From Cryptomeria japonica (Eukaryota > Streptophyta > Pinopsida > Cupressales > Cupressaceae): DNA of 64,000 nucleotides. A program made the translations under genes and the position numbers. How positions within the stretch are numbered: position 1 is the stretch's first letter; the number at the start of each line of letters is the position of its first letter. The DNA lies in contig NC_081406.1 of NCBI RefSeq assembly GCF_030272615.1, positions 463,536,072-463,600,071 of the forward strand, read 5' to 3'. A model generated the notes under the pieces. It worked only from the letters and a program-made list of their open reading frames with translations. It was not told the origin of the DNA and ran no database searches. This document shows positions 23,274-34,880 of this stretch, one piece after another.

Positions 23274-24944
23274 TCAACTATGAACCTCTCCACACAACCT
23301 ACAAATGCCATTATTTTTTTGCATGTGTGGCATTGTTCGTGACACCATCTTCAAGTTTGTGCTCGCTTCATTCCACCTCATGATGTGAACATCCTCTATA
23401 TGTGCTTCTGCACTAGAAATGGTATCGACAACCAATAGAGTTTTTGGGTGTTCATTAATGTTATTAGATGTTGGAGTTGACATAGGAATAGGTTTTGCAT
23501 GAAACAATATCTTAGAGTGAAGTGCAGATCTTTTAAATTACCATACATAAACATTGACGAACCAAACAAGTTGACTTTCACTTGAGATTGACCTACCCAG
23601 GAGACGTGAATCATAAAATGAGTTATCCACCATTGCAGCAACCTTCAAAGCATTCTCGCATGTGTTTCCTTGAAAACTCCATGGATAGTCACATATGTAC
23701 AAGTGATCACCATATTTCATAACCATGTACCAATTGCAAGAGGACTAACTTTTCACCCGGTATGGACCAAGATTCATGTCATGTGGAACAAAATCGGCAT
23801 CAGGAATTTCCTTTTCCCTCTCCATGCTAGTTCGTAAATGTGACAACCTATAGTTTTTAATGAATCCATAATGTTGCAACAATCACTTTTTATTGTAGAA
23901 TAGTTCCACTTTATAGGAAAGCTTGTGATATAGATTGTCCATCCTCCTTGTGTACATCTTCTTATTGTCTCTTAGGTGCAACACCTGAATAATTTTCCAT
24001 GGTATGATTCGATGACATTATTTGTGTCCTGGTTAGTGTGGGAAATTCATGAATTTTTTTGCCCACATTGCTACTCAAAAGACAAAAAAAAGGAAGATGT
24101 CAATGAACAACGAATGCGACAACTATCGCAATGAAAGAGTTAACAAACTAGGGAGGCAAAATCTAAGGTAATGCAAAACTCACCAATGCAACCTACTCGA
24201 CACCATGTGTTGTAGAAGTACTCTAGAAAATGTTATTGATAAGCAAATTCAACAAATAAATTATGCAGTTGTTGAGTAGTGCACTCTTCACTTTCATGCA
24301 TTACCATCATTATCTTCCCTAAATGGTGAAAAATGTCCATTGCTCTTTCTTTTGTGGCATACTTGTAGAAATTCTTCAACCAATGTCACCACACATGCCA
24401 GATACAAAGTATCATGTGACATTGAAAAAGGGTCCCGTTTTGAAGTTAACGATTAATTACGCCTAATCAATATACAAAAAATGGAAGGTCGACATATCTT
24501 ACTATTTGATCTGAAGTAGACTAAAAATTGAAACATGCATGTATTGTATCGCTTGAATCTCTACACTCACATCATCTGCGATGAATGCATTGATCCTCTA
24601 ATCATGCCTCTTTTCCTTTTCTCGTCTCTGCAACTCCACCAACCACACCTCAAGGTCCTCGATCTTGTTCCTCGATGTCACTACCCATTCAACGAGAACC
24701 CCTAATTTCTCCTCATCAAACATGAGAAACAAATATAATTGGTACTATTTCCAGCAAAAAACATGATAATTATTTCCATCTACAATTGACTACAATGGGA
24801 AACTTCAAAATATGAGGAAGACTCATTACAAGGAGTTTAAGGAAACTTTCCCCATATTTATTCATTGAAAATGTGGAATCAATTGATATGATTGAATCAT
24901 GTGAGTGTCAAGCCATCATGTTGAGCATCCAAGGTGTTTGTATT
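23274..24944 (-). pseudogene. SWIM-type Mutator-like transposase, catalytic and C-terminal part
   Basis: C-terminal two thirds of a transposase-like protein whose N-terminus lies at 37624-37942 and 39480-40080. In minus-strand order: HSDSIISIDSTF-like stretch SIISIDSTFSMNKYG (about 24840-24895, first catalytic Asp), LGVLVEWVVTSRNKIEDLEV (24640-24700), INAFIADDVSVEIQAIQY (24540-24594, second acidic region), CIWHVW-stop-HWLKNFYKYA (24360-24420; relatives have WHVxRAW), MYTRRMDNLYHKLSY (23920-23970), IPDADFVPHDM (about 23780-23810) and the SWIM finger LYICDYPWSFQGNTCENAL (about 23640-23705), in which CxC is C-D-Tyr and the final His is Asn. An open tail ends with CRLCGEVHS at 23274. Frameshifts and stops abound. 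I place it in the SWIM/MULE group by these motifs only; no terminal inverted repeats were found. Confidence 0.72.
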
Positions 24945-25865
24945 TGTTGGGATCTGAGAACACTGAGAGGGGGGGGGGTGAATCAATGTTTTGCCGAAAT
25001 CAACAATCTTTAACTTTCTAAACCATGCATGTATGTACCAGTTAAAAAATAAGCATATAACAAGAAGCAAATAAACCATCCACATAAATGAACACCATAA
25101 CACACAAAATTTATATGTGGAAAACGTCAATGAGGAAGAACCATGGTGGGCTTTGTGACCCATAATATGAGTTCACTGGCCATATGAAAAGATATTACAT
25201 AAAACAGGGGCCTGCACTTGTAGGAAGACACACTTCCTAGAGCATACTTCTCATCACTAAAGACCCTCACTAACTACAAGATTATACCAAAGTAAATTAC
25301 TGAAAATGGACTCAAGAATGCATCTTCTATGCCAGATAGAGTTCTGGTTCTGGTTCTACTCTATACCGGTTCACAAACTTGAACTATTACCAGTATTACT
25401 TCTCCTCTAGGAATGCTTTCCAAGCTATTTGTAGATCATTGCATGATATAATGTTCGCATACAAAAATGATCTCCATACATATATTTCACATCTCATAGT
25501 TCTTCTATACCTATATATGTCTATCTCTATTACATTACCATTATCTCATCATCTTTTAAATTGACCTAGCAGACTAACTTATATAACTATTACATATGAT
25601 ATGCCTTATGTCATCTTGCAATGTATTTACAAGAGATATTCAATGTTGGCCTCGACAATAATTACAAAATAATTTACTAAATAAATCTTCCTTGATATTG
25701 GCTTGCTTGAAGTATTGATGTCGGTATTGGTGTTGGTGTAGGCCTGAATGCTTCCAATATCGGTATCTGTCGGTATATGCCTCCTACTACCGGTTTGTGA
25801 CTTCCATAAAATATTGTTGCCATCAATGACAAAAAAATGAATCCAATGAGTGTCAATTGCTAACA
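24945..25865 (-). repeat. 3' LTR of gag-only element
   Basis: 921 bp. In minus orientation it starts TGTTAGCAATTGACACTC and ends CCCAACA. A run of nine G (24969-24978 region) sits near the outer end. Confidence 0.9.
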
Positions 25866-26075
25866 ATGCCCACCTTTGGCATTGATGGAAACACTCATCT
25901 AAAAAATGGATTTCCTGTCAGTGTGCTCCCCTGAGAAATACACTCCATATACTCCATCTGATAATGTTTTCTTTGATATTTTTCACATATGTACATACTC
26001 CCCCTTTGACATTAATGCCATAGACCGGTGAAAGGATAAAAGAATGAAAGAACACTATTAGTGTCACTCGATCTT
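25866..26075 (-). promoter_or_regulatory. Polypurine tracts of gag-only element
   Basis: On the minus strand, AAAGGTGGGCAT abuts the LTR, with further AGGGGAGC (about 25927-25934) and AAAGGGGGAGTA (about 25998-26010) upstream. Multiple tracts are again Sirevirus-like. Confidence 0.65.
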
Positions 26076-29000
26076 AGTCATCTTTAGGATTTATGGGTAT
26101 GCCTTTTGTAGCAACTGAAGATACATGTCCCATCCTAATTTGAAAGTATCAGATACCGATGCAAGTCCACTAAGCAAGTGGGAAAATGATTCCTTCTCAT
26201 GGGTATCTACCAGTGTGGGTTTTACTAGCATATCCATGCATTCTTTCTTGTGAACACCGAATGAATCAAGTCCAGGTCTTACCAATCCTCTTAAATTTCT
26301 CGCTCTTCTTATTATTTTATCTACCTACTTCTCAAAAGCAAAAACTTGGTTCTCCAAGGATAAAATTTGTCCATCAACAGATGTAGTTAGTGCAGTCAGT
26401 CCATCAAAAGAGTTAGCAATATTAGCCATTTTTTCATATAACTCTTTCAATCTACTATCTACATTGGTTGTAAGATTTCCCAAATTACAACATACTCTGT
26501 AAATATTAGTACATTGTTTTAAGAAAATTTCAATGGGAATAAACTTGTCTTCTATTTTCTTATTGCAACTTCCTATGAGTTAATCAAAAGTTGCTCTTTT
26601 AGCTACATAGAAATTGTCCAAAGCTATCGGTCTGCAATTTGTCTCAAAGATTGATAATTATTTGATATGTGCTTTGTTAAAGTATTGAGCTTACCAGAAG
26701 GGATTTCTCCATCCTCAATCTGACAGTCAGACATTATTCTATGTAGTACAGAGACTAATTGATCAATTAACCCTTTGTCTATAGTTCCTTCCTTTAGCAA
26801 TTTATGAGTGGCCATCATCATTAATTCTGTTGGACTTAACTCAAAGACTTATTTCTTCTCGACTTGAGAAGTGTCAATTGCCAAAACTCTTGCCAAGGAA
26901 TCAGTTTTACCTACCGGTATGGACTCAGTTGATTCTACCTTGTCCATCTCAACCTTTATTGCACCGGTGGCTTCACCATTTGGTGCACTATCGGTTAATA
27001 CCAGTGGAGTATCATCCATAGTGTTTCTAGTGCCCTATACACTCTCTTGCTCAAAATTGGTCTATATCAATATACACTGTACACTCTCTTTAACTATCGG
27101 TTGTGGTTGTATCAAAACTGGAGTTGAACTGCCCAAAATACACTTTCCTTTTGATTTGTCACGAATGGTGGGGAATGTTGCCTTTTCAAATTCTTCTTAT
27201 GATGTGAGAAAGTATGGGTTTTTCAGAAAGAATTTTGTCCATCCCTTACTTTTCTCATTTATCACCTAATTTACTCTTCCCATCATAAGGATTATCTGCC
27301 AGTTTTTACTACTGAAAATTATCCTATTAGTAGTATCTATACAACTTTTATCTCTTCATTATTTCTAGTACCACATTGTTCCAAAAGTGCAACTTCCTTG
27401 ATTTCCCTATCCCTCTTGATAGCATCAAGTCTTCTAGCCTCAAGTTTATTATACAGGGATAAAGGTATGTCCTTCAAAATTTCAACCAAGGCTTTCTTAT
27501 AGATGTCGATATATAGTAAATTAGCCTCTTCTAACTCATTTTGCTCATTTTATTCAAAATCTTCATAATACTTTGATATATTATTTAATATTCCATCTTT
27601 TGTAACTTCATCAATAATTTCAGCACAAGTCATTGTTGTCTTACCAGTTTTAGTATCATCACCCTTCTACTTTTTTCTTATGGTTGCTAGTGTGACTGGT
27701 TTCCTCTTTTGCACAGGCTTCCTTACCGGTGGTGGAGGTGTAGTAGGCTGAGCTACCTTTCTGACAAGTCTCCTCCTAGGTTCTGCCTTTTTTTGCTCTA
27801 CTGGTGATTTTACCACATTCTTCCTTTGCACCCTTCTGAAAGCCAGAGGTTCATTATCCTCAGGATCAGAATTAGAAGTGATAAGGGAAATGTGAACTTG
27901 TGGCTTCTTCACTTCTTCAATAGCAACCTTTGCTAGTTTAACTACCTATGTAGATTTAGAGCCTAGTTGAGTGTCTATCTTATGCAGCAGATCTTGTACA
28001 TATGCAGACATCTTCTCTATTTTCTTCTATCTTCTCTTCTTGTTAAAACTTGTTTTTACTTCAAGAGCCTTCTCTCCCATTGTACCAAAGTGTATGTCTT
28101 GTTATCTAATGGGGCATCTAACAACATCTTTGCATAAAGCTCAAAAATGCTATCATCTACCTCATATCCAAGCTCACTAATCCAGATTTTCTTGGTATCA
28201 ACTGCTTCCATGAGAGTTTTATCAGTTTTCACCATGAAACATATGTCAATGGAATACTTCTCCACAATATTATTTCAAATTGTCTCCCTTTTGCTCAGGT
28301 TTTCCTGAAAAGTTTTAAAATACCCCCAAACTTTCTCATCTCTGCCAGTATCAAGACTGATGATAGCCATCTTGATCTGCATACATACCAGTATGTGATG
28401 AGCCCATTACTTCTTTCCTAAACCAGGTAGCTCATTTAGAAAGTAAAGCATTAAACAAACAATTAAGTTACCATAGCTGAAGGTGCTTTTCTTGGTTCCT
28501 TTGATCTTAGTAAGGTTTAGCATCAATTCACTCCTCATCCATTCGAACTAGTCATACTTCACATTATTCCTTAACATCTGATATGCGGTGCAAACTTTAT
28601 GTCCGTGTTGGTTATTGTGCTTATCTTCATTGATCTGCTATCGGATGTAGCACCAATGAGTTTTTTGACCTCTGTGTTGGAAATTTTCTTACCAGGTTCT
28701 TGTTTGACCTTGGGTAAGCCGGTGATAGCCTAAATAGCCTCCTTTTTTTTATCATGTAGGGTGTATCTAACCAAATGAATTTGTTGTGAACCCTTCTCAG
28801 AATGTATCTAATCACCTCATCCTTGAATTCCAGTATGTACAGAATACTGGTTAACCCTAGATCCTCAATCACCTTGAATTCTGGTTTGATTGATAAATGC
28901 TTTTAATGTCTTTGGTGCCCAAATCCTCAAGAGTGCAGTGAATGTTTTCCCTCACATATTTAACATACATTACTCCGTCAAGAACCTTAGAAAATGCTCC

Positions 29001-29120
29001 CATAGAGTCTTCCTTCTTGGCAATTTTGGGAACCTCCTTAAAGATTGGCCTTAATCTATCCTTGACTTTGACAATAGTGGGATTTGAAATAAAAGTGGGT
29101 ACTGATGATCTAGATGCCAT
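26076..29120 (-). pseudogene. Second protein of gag-only element, function unknown, decayed
   Basis: Starts at ATG 29120 (MASRSSVPTFISNPT) and continues in shifting minus-strand frames to about 26090, enough for up to 1000 residues. Readable blocks: 28869-29120; 28627-28872 with YILRRVHNKFIWLDTPYMIK; 28056-28265 (MEKYSIDICFMVKTDKTLM); a basic, proline-rich block at 27667-27912 (many Lys/Arg, PTTPPPPVRKPVQKRKP) that could be a nuclear-targeting or nucleic-acid-binding region; and 26624-26821. I see no catalytic motif of pol. Stops such as that closing 28627-28872 are frequent. It follows the Gag-like gene in the same direction, so it occupies the place where pol would be. Confidence 0.6.
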
Positions 29121-29449
29121 GTGAGAAAATACCTGAGAGTGAATGCCGGTGGACGATTGAGTGCTTTCCTCTCTGTTAATTTGCCCGAACTTCGCTCTGA
29201 ATTCTTGAATTATTGGTGAGTGAAAATGAATTCACTTACCCTCTTTTATCAATGAATAAATACCCTAACTTTCTATAATTAATGCTTCACCAACAACCCT
29301 ACAGATATCAGTTTCACAGTTGTGAGTCGGGGTAACCTTCATCGATGATGAACACATTTCTGCATATCTCTTTCTAGATCTCCTTAGATCTCTTCTGGGG
29401 CAATATGCAAAATTTATCAGTGACTTCGCCAACCCCTAAGGCTTATTCC

Positions 29450-30344
29450 TTATTTACTGGTGGAATTTCCTCCCGGTGGAGGAATACCCCGTTCTACCGG
29501 TAGATTTACCGGTATAGATCCATCTCCACTTTGTTCTTTAGATTTTCTAACCCATCTCTTGGTTTGATCTTGATCTATTTTATCTACCTTTTTCTTTCCT
29601 TTCTCATTATTAACCGGTTGAGTCTTGCTTCTACAATACTTAGTAATATGGCCTATTTTGTTGCATGCATAGCATATAACATTGGTCTTCTGAATTTCTT
29701 TGACATATCCGATATTACTATTTCTTAACCTACAATGATTAGCGAAATGTCCAAAATTTCCACATGCATGACATTTAATATTCATTCTACAATCTTTTGA
29801 TCTATGGCCATATTTCTTGCAGTTTGTGCACTAACCGTGAACATAATTGTAGTTTTGATTTGCCTTATTTCTAAATTGTTTAGCTATGTGCCCAAATTTA
29901 TTGCAAAAAAAATATCTACCATTTAATTTATAAACATTAGATTGCCTTACCAGTTTCCTCTATTTTGATTAGTTCTACATACCGGTTGTCTGATCTTCAT
30001 TAGCAGTACCAGAGCTTTCACCTTGTCCAAATCCAAGTCCTCTAAAATCATCAATCTGTCTTTGTCTTTTCAGTAAGTCATCCAACTGTGCAACACTAAT
30101 CCTAAACTTTTCTTTATACTCACTTGTAGTAGTCAGATCATCTCTCAGAGTAGTTACTTATCTTTCAAGTTCTTTTTCATTGTTCTGGGAGTGTGCCAAA
30201 TCAATCCTCAATAGATTATTCTCATGAGTCAATCTTTCACATTCATCAAATTTTTTCTTTAGAGATAAAACAAGATTATCTTCCTTCTTCTTTATGTCCT
30301 CAATATTTTTTGATAACCTCATGGTCACATCTTGCATTTCATTC
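29450..30344 (-). pseudogene. Gag-like coiled-coil/zinc-knuckle protein, C-terminal part
   Basis: C-terminal part of the first protein of the gag-only element; the N-terminal part is at 36389-36698, across the nested copia. The order is coiled coil (30158-30344, NIEDIKKKEDNLVLSLKKKF and following), then a linker with DDFRGLGFGQGESSG, then four knuckles in a row: YFFCNKFGHIAKQF (degraded), CTNCKKYGHRSKDC, CHACGNFGHFANHC and CYACNKIGHITKYC, the last three with complete CX2CX4HX4C spacing. A basic region and a Gly/Pro-rich tail end at the stop at 29450. The knuckles imply RNA binding, as in nucleocapsid. Stops at about 30157 and near 29830 break the frame. Three intact knuckles stand out against the otherwise eroded sequence. 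Confidence 0.78.
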
Positions 30345-30662
30345 TGTAGGATTTGAGAAATACAAATCCATAGAACCCAAAAGAAACCTGCATGCAAGAA
30401 ACCTGTCACAGAGAAAGAGAGAGAACGAATACAAGGGTTTTGGCTCTGACAAAGAGAAAAGCTATATTATCAGAGAAAAATGAATCAAGAATATGAATAA
30501 TACAAGAGATCAATCCTTATAAAGGAGATCAACACCAAAAGGAAAACCTAACCCTAAGGTGTGAGCATTTAATAATTAAATATTAATTATTAAATGACTA
30601 ATGTATGCATAAAGAGAAATCTTAAGAGGAGAGCAAAGTTAATTAATTACTTTACTCTAACA
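30345..30662 (-). repeat. 3' LTR of young copia
   Basis: 318 bp; minus orientation starts TGTTAGAGTAAAG and ends TCCTACA. Differs from 36066-36383 at five positions clustered in two short patches plus one single change. Confidence 0.96.
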
Positions 30663-30673
30663 CCCCCCTTTAA
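30663..30673 (-). promoter_or_regulatory. Polypurine tract of young copia
   Basis: Minus strand reads TTAAAGGGGGG directly before the 3' LTR. Confidence 0.85.
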
Positions 30674-30883
30674 GATGAGCTACAATGCAGCTACAAACAA
30701 TGCAGAAGAAAGCAAAGGAACTACAATGCAAAAGAGGGTCCCAACAACAAGGCCTGATGAGGTACTCGAATACAAGAAAATCTCTATAAAGCGGAGTAAA
30801 GGAGAAAACCCAGTGGGAAAAAACTCCTCTCCAAAAAGAGATAAAGAATCATGCTGAAAAGAAAACATGAAGGAAGGAAGGCC

Positions 30884-31440
30884 TCACAACTGAGACCCCC
30901 CAAGGACAACTTCCTTCACCCCAAGCATTGAGCGCAACTGAAGATAGCGCGGAGATGCCAAAGGTTTAGTGAAGATGTCTGCAACCTGCTCCTCTGTAGG
31001 AATATACTCCAAGATGAGAGAACCATCCTGAATCAACTGTCTGATGAAGTGCATGTGGATTTCAATATGCTTTGTCCACTGATGCTCCACTGGGTTGCGA
31101 GAAATGTGAATGGCGCTCTGGTTGTCACACCAAAGAATAGTGGGACAATCTGGAGGAAACCCAAACTCTGTTAGCGACTGCCGAAGCCATAAAACCTCCT
31201 GACTGGCTAACACTGCTGCACGGTACTCAGCCTCTATAGATGATAATGCAATAGCAAACTGCTTCTTGCAAGACCATGTAATAGGACCAGAACCAAGGCA
31301 AAAAACAAAGCCAGAAGTAGACTTCTGATCATTGACATCACTAGCCCAATCAGAGTCAGTGAATGCCATAATGTGTGGTGCCCCGAATATATCTCAAAAT
31401 ACTTTTGGCTGCTTGCCAATGGCTCTCATGAGGATCATGG
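30884..31440 (-). pseudogene. pol: copia RNase H, nearly intact
   Basis: Open frame 30884-31369 (161 codons) gives the complete C-terminal RNase H: FTDSDWASDVNDQKSTSG, ALSSIEAEYRAAVLASQE, LWCDNQSAIHISRNP, HWTKHIEIHMHFIR-type block (here QWTKHIEIHMHFIR) and VADIFTKPLASPRY. All catalytic acidic residues are visible. A frameshift near 31390 separates it from the preceding LRYIRGTTHYGI, which belongs to the end of reverse transcriptase. The natural stop is at 30884, about 210 bp before the polypurine tract. Confidence 0.93.
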
Positions 31441-32708
31441 GAGAACCAAGAGACAAGGCCAACCGCAAAGGAAAGATCAGGACTAGAATGTGTCAGGTAC
31501 AATAGACTGCCAACCAACTACCTGTATAAAGTGGGGTCTACTGAAGGAGTAGAGCAAGTGGAAGACAAAACAACACTTGACTGAAATGGAGTGGGGGCAG
31601 ACTTGCAATCAAGCATGCCAAATCGCTGAAGCATATCAAGAGCATACTTCTCCTGAAAAATGGAAATCCCATCTGAAGACTGAATAACCTGTAGACCCAG
31701 AAAGAAGTGCAAGAGACCAAGATCTGTCATCTCAAACTACTCCATCAAAGCTCTCTGAACACTCTGAATCATGGAGGATGAGCTACCTGTAGTGATGAGA
31801 TCATCTACATATAGCACTAGAATCAAAAGATCACCCTCCTGACGCTGAATATAGATGGTGTGATCGGAATGACAGTGTGTGAAGTGCGAGGAAAGCAAGA
31901 AGGAGTCCATCTTCTCATACCAAGCCCTAGGGGCTTGTTTGAGACCATACAATGAACGTCAAAGTTTGCAAACCAAAGAAGTGTCCTGTACAAAACCCTG
32001 AGGCTGCTCCATATAGATCTCCTCATGTAGGTCTCCATGCAAGAAGGCACTCTTCACATCCATCTGAAACACTGTCCATCCCTATGAAGCTGCAAGTGAA
32101 AGTACCAGGCGTATAGAATTCATCTTGACGACAGGAGCAAAGGTCTTAGAGTAGTCAATACCCTCTACCTGAGAAAACCCCTTGGCAACAAGACGAGCCT
32201 TATACTTATCAATAGAACCATCTGCAACATACTTGGTATGATACACCCACTTGCACCGAACCAACTTTCTTCCCTTAGGAAGAGGACAAAGATCCCAAGT
32301 ATGATTCTTCATCAAAGAAGAATACTCCTCATCCATGGCCCTATCCCACTCTGGGTGTCCTGTCGCCTCTGAAAACTTTTGAGGATCATCTGAAAGGGTA
32401 TGACTCAAAAGACTAGAACTAGATGTCTGAGCATGAGTGCGATGAGTATCTGAAGGATCACCTGCCAAAGAACCAACTGCTTCAACAGTATCATGGGCCC
32501 ACTTCGGCAAAGACGGAGCAACTGGTGGTGGTGGAGATGGTGGATCATGATCTACATCATCCTCAAGAGATAAGTAATCCTCAAGAGATGAAGAGGAAGG
32601 AGTAGGCAATGAGGGAGAAGCTGGTGATGGAGAATCCATCTGAGGATAGAACTCATCAAGCTGGACATCCCGCCGAAACAAAACCTCTCTGAAATCAGGA
32701 TCAAACAA
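31441..32708 (-). pseudogene. pol: copia reverse transcriptase with clustered stops
   Basis: RVT_2 domain from about 32380 down. Motifs in order: EWDRAMDEEYSSLMKNHTW, KLVRCKWVYHTKYVADGSID, YKARLVAKGFSQVEGIDYSK, a TAG at 32082-32084 then [20 protein letters not shown] at 31959, RSLYGLKQAPRAWYEKMD, LILVLYVDDLITTG (catalytic YVDD intact), TAG at 31737, EMTDLGLLHFFLGLQV, LYR then TAG at 31518, and LVGSLLYLT. Apart from the stops the sequence is conserved, so decay is recent. The region 32400-32708 is the variable Ser/Pro-rich linker after integrase. Confidence 0.93.
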
Positions 32709-33422
32709 CCTGTATGCCTTAACATCCTCACAGTAGCCAACAAATATGAGTGGTCAGCTCTTCCTCTCCATGGCGTTCCACTGAGCATCAGGAATAAATG
32801 CCCAAGCCTCACTACCAAAAACTCGGAATGTAGAAACATCAGACTTGACATGGGTCCAAGCCTCCTCAGGAGTCATATGTCGTAATGCCTTATGGGGCAT
32901 CCGATTCTGAATATAATTGGCACAATTGACTGCCTCAGCGCAAAATGAAGAACTCATAGCTCGAGACTGTATCATACAATTTGCCATCTCTCGTAAGGTT
33001 CTGTTATTTCTCTCAGCAACACCATTCTGTTGAGGGGTATAAGGAACTGTAAACTGATGCTGTAAACCATGCTCAGTGCAAAAATCTCTGAAAGCCTGAT
33101 TTACATACTCCCCCCCATTATCTGTGTGTATCCTCCTGATAGAAAGTCCAGATTGCTTCTCCACAAAGGTCTTAAACTTCCTGAAAGAGTCAAAGACATC
33201 AGACTTGTACTTAAGAAAGTACACCCATGTATGTCTGGAGAAGTCATCAATAAAAGTGAGTACATAATGGGCCCCTAAAAAAGAAGGAGTCAGAAAGGAC
33301 ATAAGATCACTGTGTACCAACTCTAGGGCTGCCCTAGCATGAGAGGCTCGACCCTTAGGAAAAGGATCTTGATGATGTTTGCCAAGGACACAACCACGAC
33401 ATACACCATCCGTACAAGAAAT
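32709..33422 (-). pseudogene. pol: copia integrase
   Basis: Zinc region CTDGVCRGCVLGKHHQDPF precedes the core. Open frame 32754-33320 carries VLTFIDDFSRHTWVYFL (first Asp), RRIHTDNGGEYVNQAF (second Asp) and PYTPQQNGVAERNNRTLREM (Glu), all intact, then HKALRHMTPEEAW and FRVFGSEAW. TGA at 32754-32756 interrupts just before PLIFVGYCEDVKAYRL. A normal-length copia integrase core. Confidence 0.93.
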
Positions 33423-33935
33423 CTATGGAAGCCCAATCACAAGTGCCTGTGTACTCATCTGCTGTAGATATCTGTAATTGACATGACCAAAACGCTCATG
33501 CCAAAGCCTGCTCACTAAATCTGCATGTGCTATAAGAGAGGAACCAACAGTGTCTGAACTCTCAAAGCCATCAAAACTATATAAGTGAGATGTAGAATCC
33601 ACACTCCCAGTAGCCACAACCAAGTCAGGATCATGAAGATCTCGAATAACCACATCATGAGGAGAGAACTCAACTATCTTACCAGAGCCAGAGTGGCAAA
33701 TCTGATAAACGGATAGAAGGTTTGTCGAAATGTCAGGAACCAAAAGCACATCCTGAAGACAACCACCATCCAATGAAACAGTACCAGAACCCTGAACGGA
33801 AAGTTGTGCTGAGTCACCAACTGCAATATGTCTAGTGCCTGTAGGAGCAAGAGCGATGACCAAATCCTGTGTGTGTGTCATATGGTGAGAGGCACCAGAA
33901 TCTAGAATCCAAGTGGACGCTGAGGACAATGCTCA
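33423..33935 (-). pseudogene. pol: copia protease and GAG-pre-integrase
   Basis: Open frame 33423-33929 has STWILDSGASHHMTHTQDL, the canonical copia aspartic protease site with Asp-Ser-Gly intact, then NLLSVYQICHSG and the pre-integrase segment SRLWHERFGHVNYRYLQQM. It is bounded by TGA at 33933-33935 (upstream) and TAG at 33423-33425 (downstream). Both stops fit loss of a cytosine at CGA and CAG codons. Confidence 0.92.
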
Positions 33936-34880
33936 TGCAGAAAGAGCATGACCTTTCCCTGTGGGCTGTGAAGGAGGCTATGGTGCACTGATATTATGCT
34001 GCTACATGGCTTCCTCCAAAGCCTCTAAATGTTTCCAATACCTGGAAATAGGATGTCCTTCCTTGCCACAAAAACTGTAAGGATCACCTGATTTCTTCTT
34101 AGTCTTGGAGGAAGACTCACCAGACTTTGAAGATTTGCCCTGTTTAGAATTGAATTGTGGTTTTGAATCAGACTTAGGTGGTGGCTTGGAGGGATTCTCA
34201 CTAGCCTCTGAATCTTTCTTAGGCTTCGGTTTCTGCTTCTATTTTCCTTTGGAGGACTGGGCTACCAATGCTTGGTTCTGTGAACCTGAAAGTGAATCCA
34301 ACTGCTTAAGCTTAGCTTGCTCATGAGTCAGATGATCACAAAAGACGTCAAAAGAAGGCATGACATGTCGAGCACCCAAGGCATCCATGGTGGAATAGAA
34401 GGTCGAAGAGAAGATCTGAAATGGACCCTGAAGCTTGGAGAGAATCAGAAAAATGCACTCTGTATCAGTCTTAGTCTTACCACAACCCTGCAAGATTGAT
34501 CTTTGCTGTTTGAACTTCATCAGAAAGTCCTCAATAGAAGGAAACGAATCAGGTACCAAGGAAGTTAACTCTGCCTCAAGCTGCAAAGCTCTAAACTCAT
34601 TGACAGTACCAAAAAGTCCTTCAAACTTGATCCAAATGGCTCGAGGAGTGAGACAACCCTCAAGATGAAACTGAAGACTGTCGGAAATGTGTAAAGCCAT
34701 CAATCCCATAGCCTGATCCATATTGTTCTTGTGCTGCATAATCTCAAAAGGACGTGTCAACTGAGGCTGAATCTCATCCAAACAGGACCATAACCCTTTT
34801 GACTGGAGAAGAGCCATCATGCGACCCTTCCAAGTGTGGTAATTATGTGGTGTGAGAGATTCAATAGGTCTGTCTGCCAT
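33936..34880 (-). pseudogene. gag: copia gag of young element
   Basis: Begins at ATG 34880 (MADRPIESLTPHNYHTWKGR) and reads 213 codons with the UBN2-type Gag block (HISDSLQFHLEGCLTPRAIW, LTSLVPDSFPSIEDFLMKF, ILSKLQGPFQIFSSTF). TAG at 34239 then interrupts a Lys/Ser-rich linker, after which the knuckle reads YSFCGKEGHPISRYW; the first and last Cys of CX2CX4HX4C are Tyr, each explained by one G-to-A change. TAG codons at 34002 and 33978 follow. Gag and protease share a frame, so a single polyprotein was probably made. Confidence 0.9.

Noticed and set aside
24969-24978. Run of G considered as a telomere-like or G-quadruplex element
   Set aside because: It is the conserved poly-C/G tract near the end of all copia-type LTRs here.
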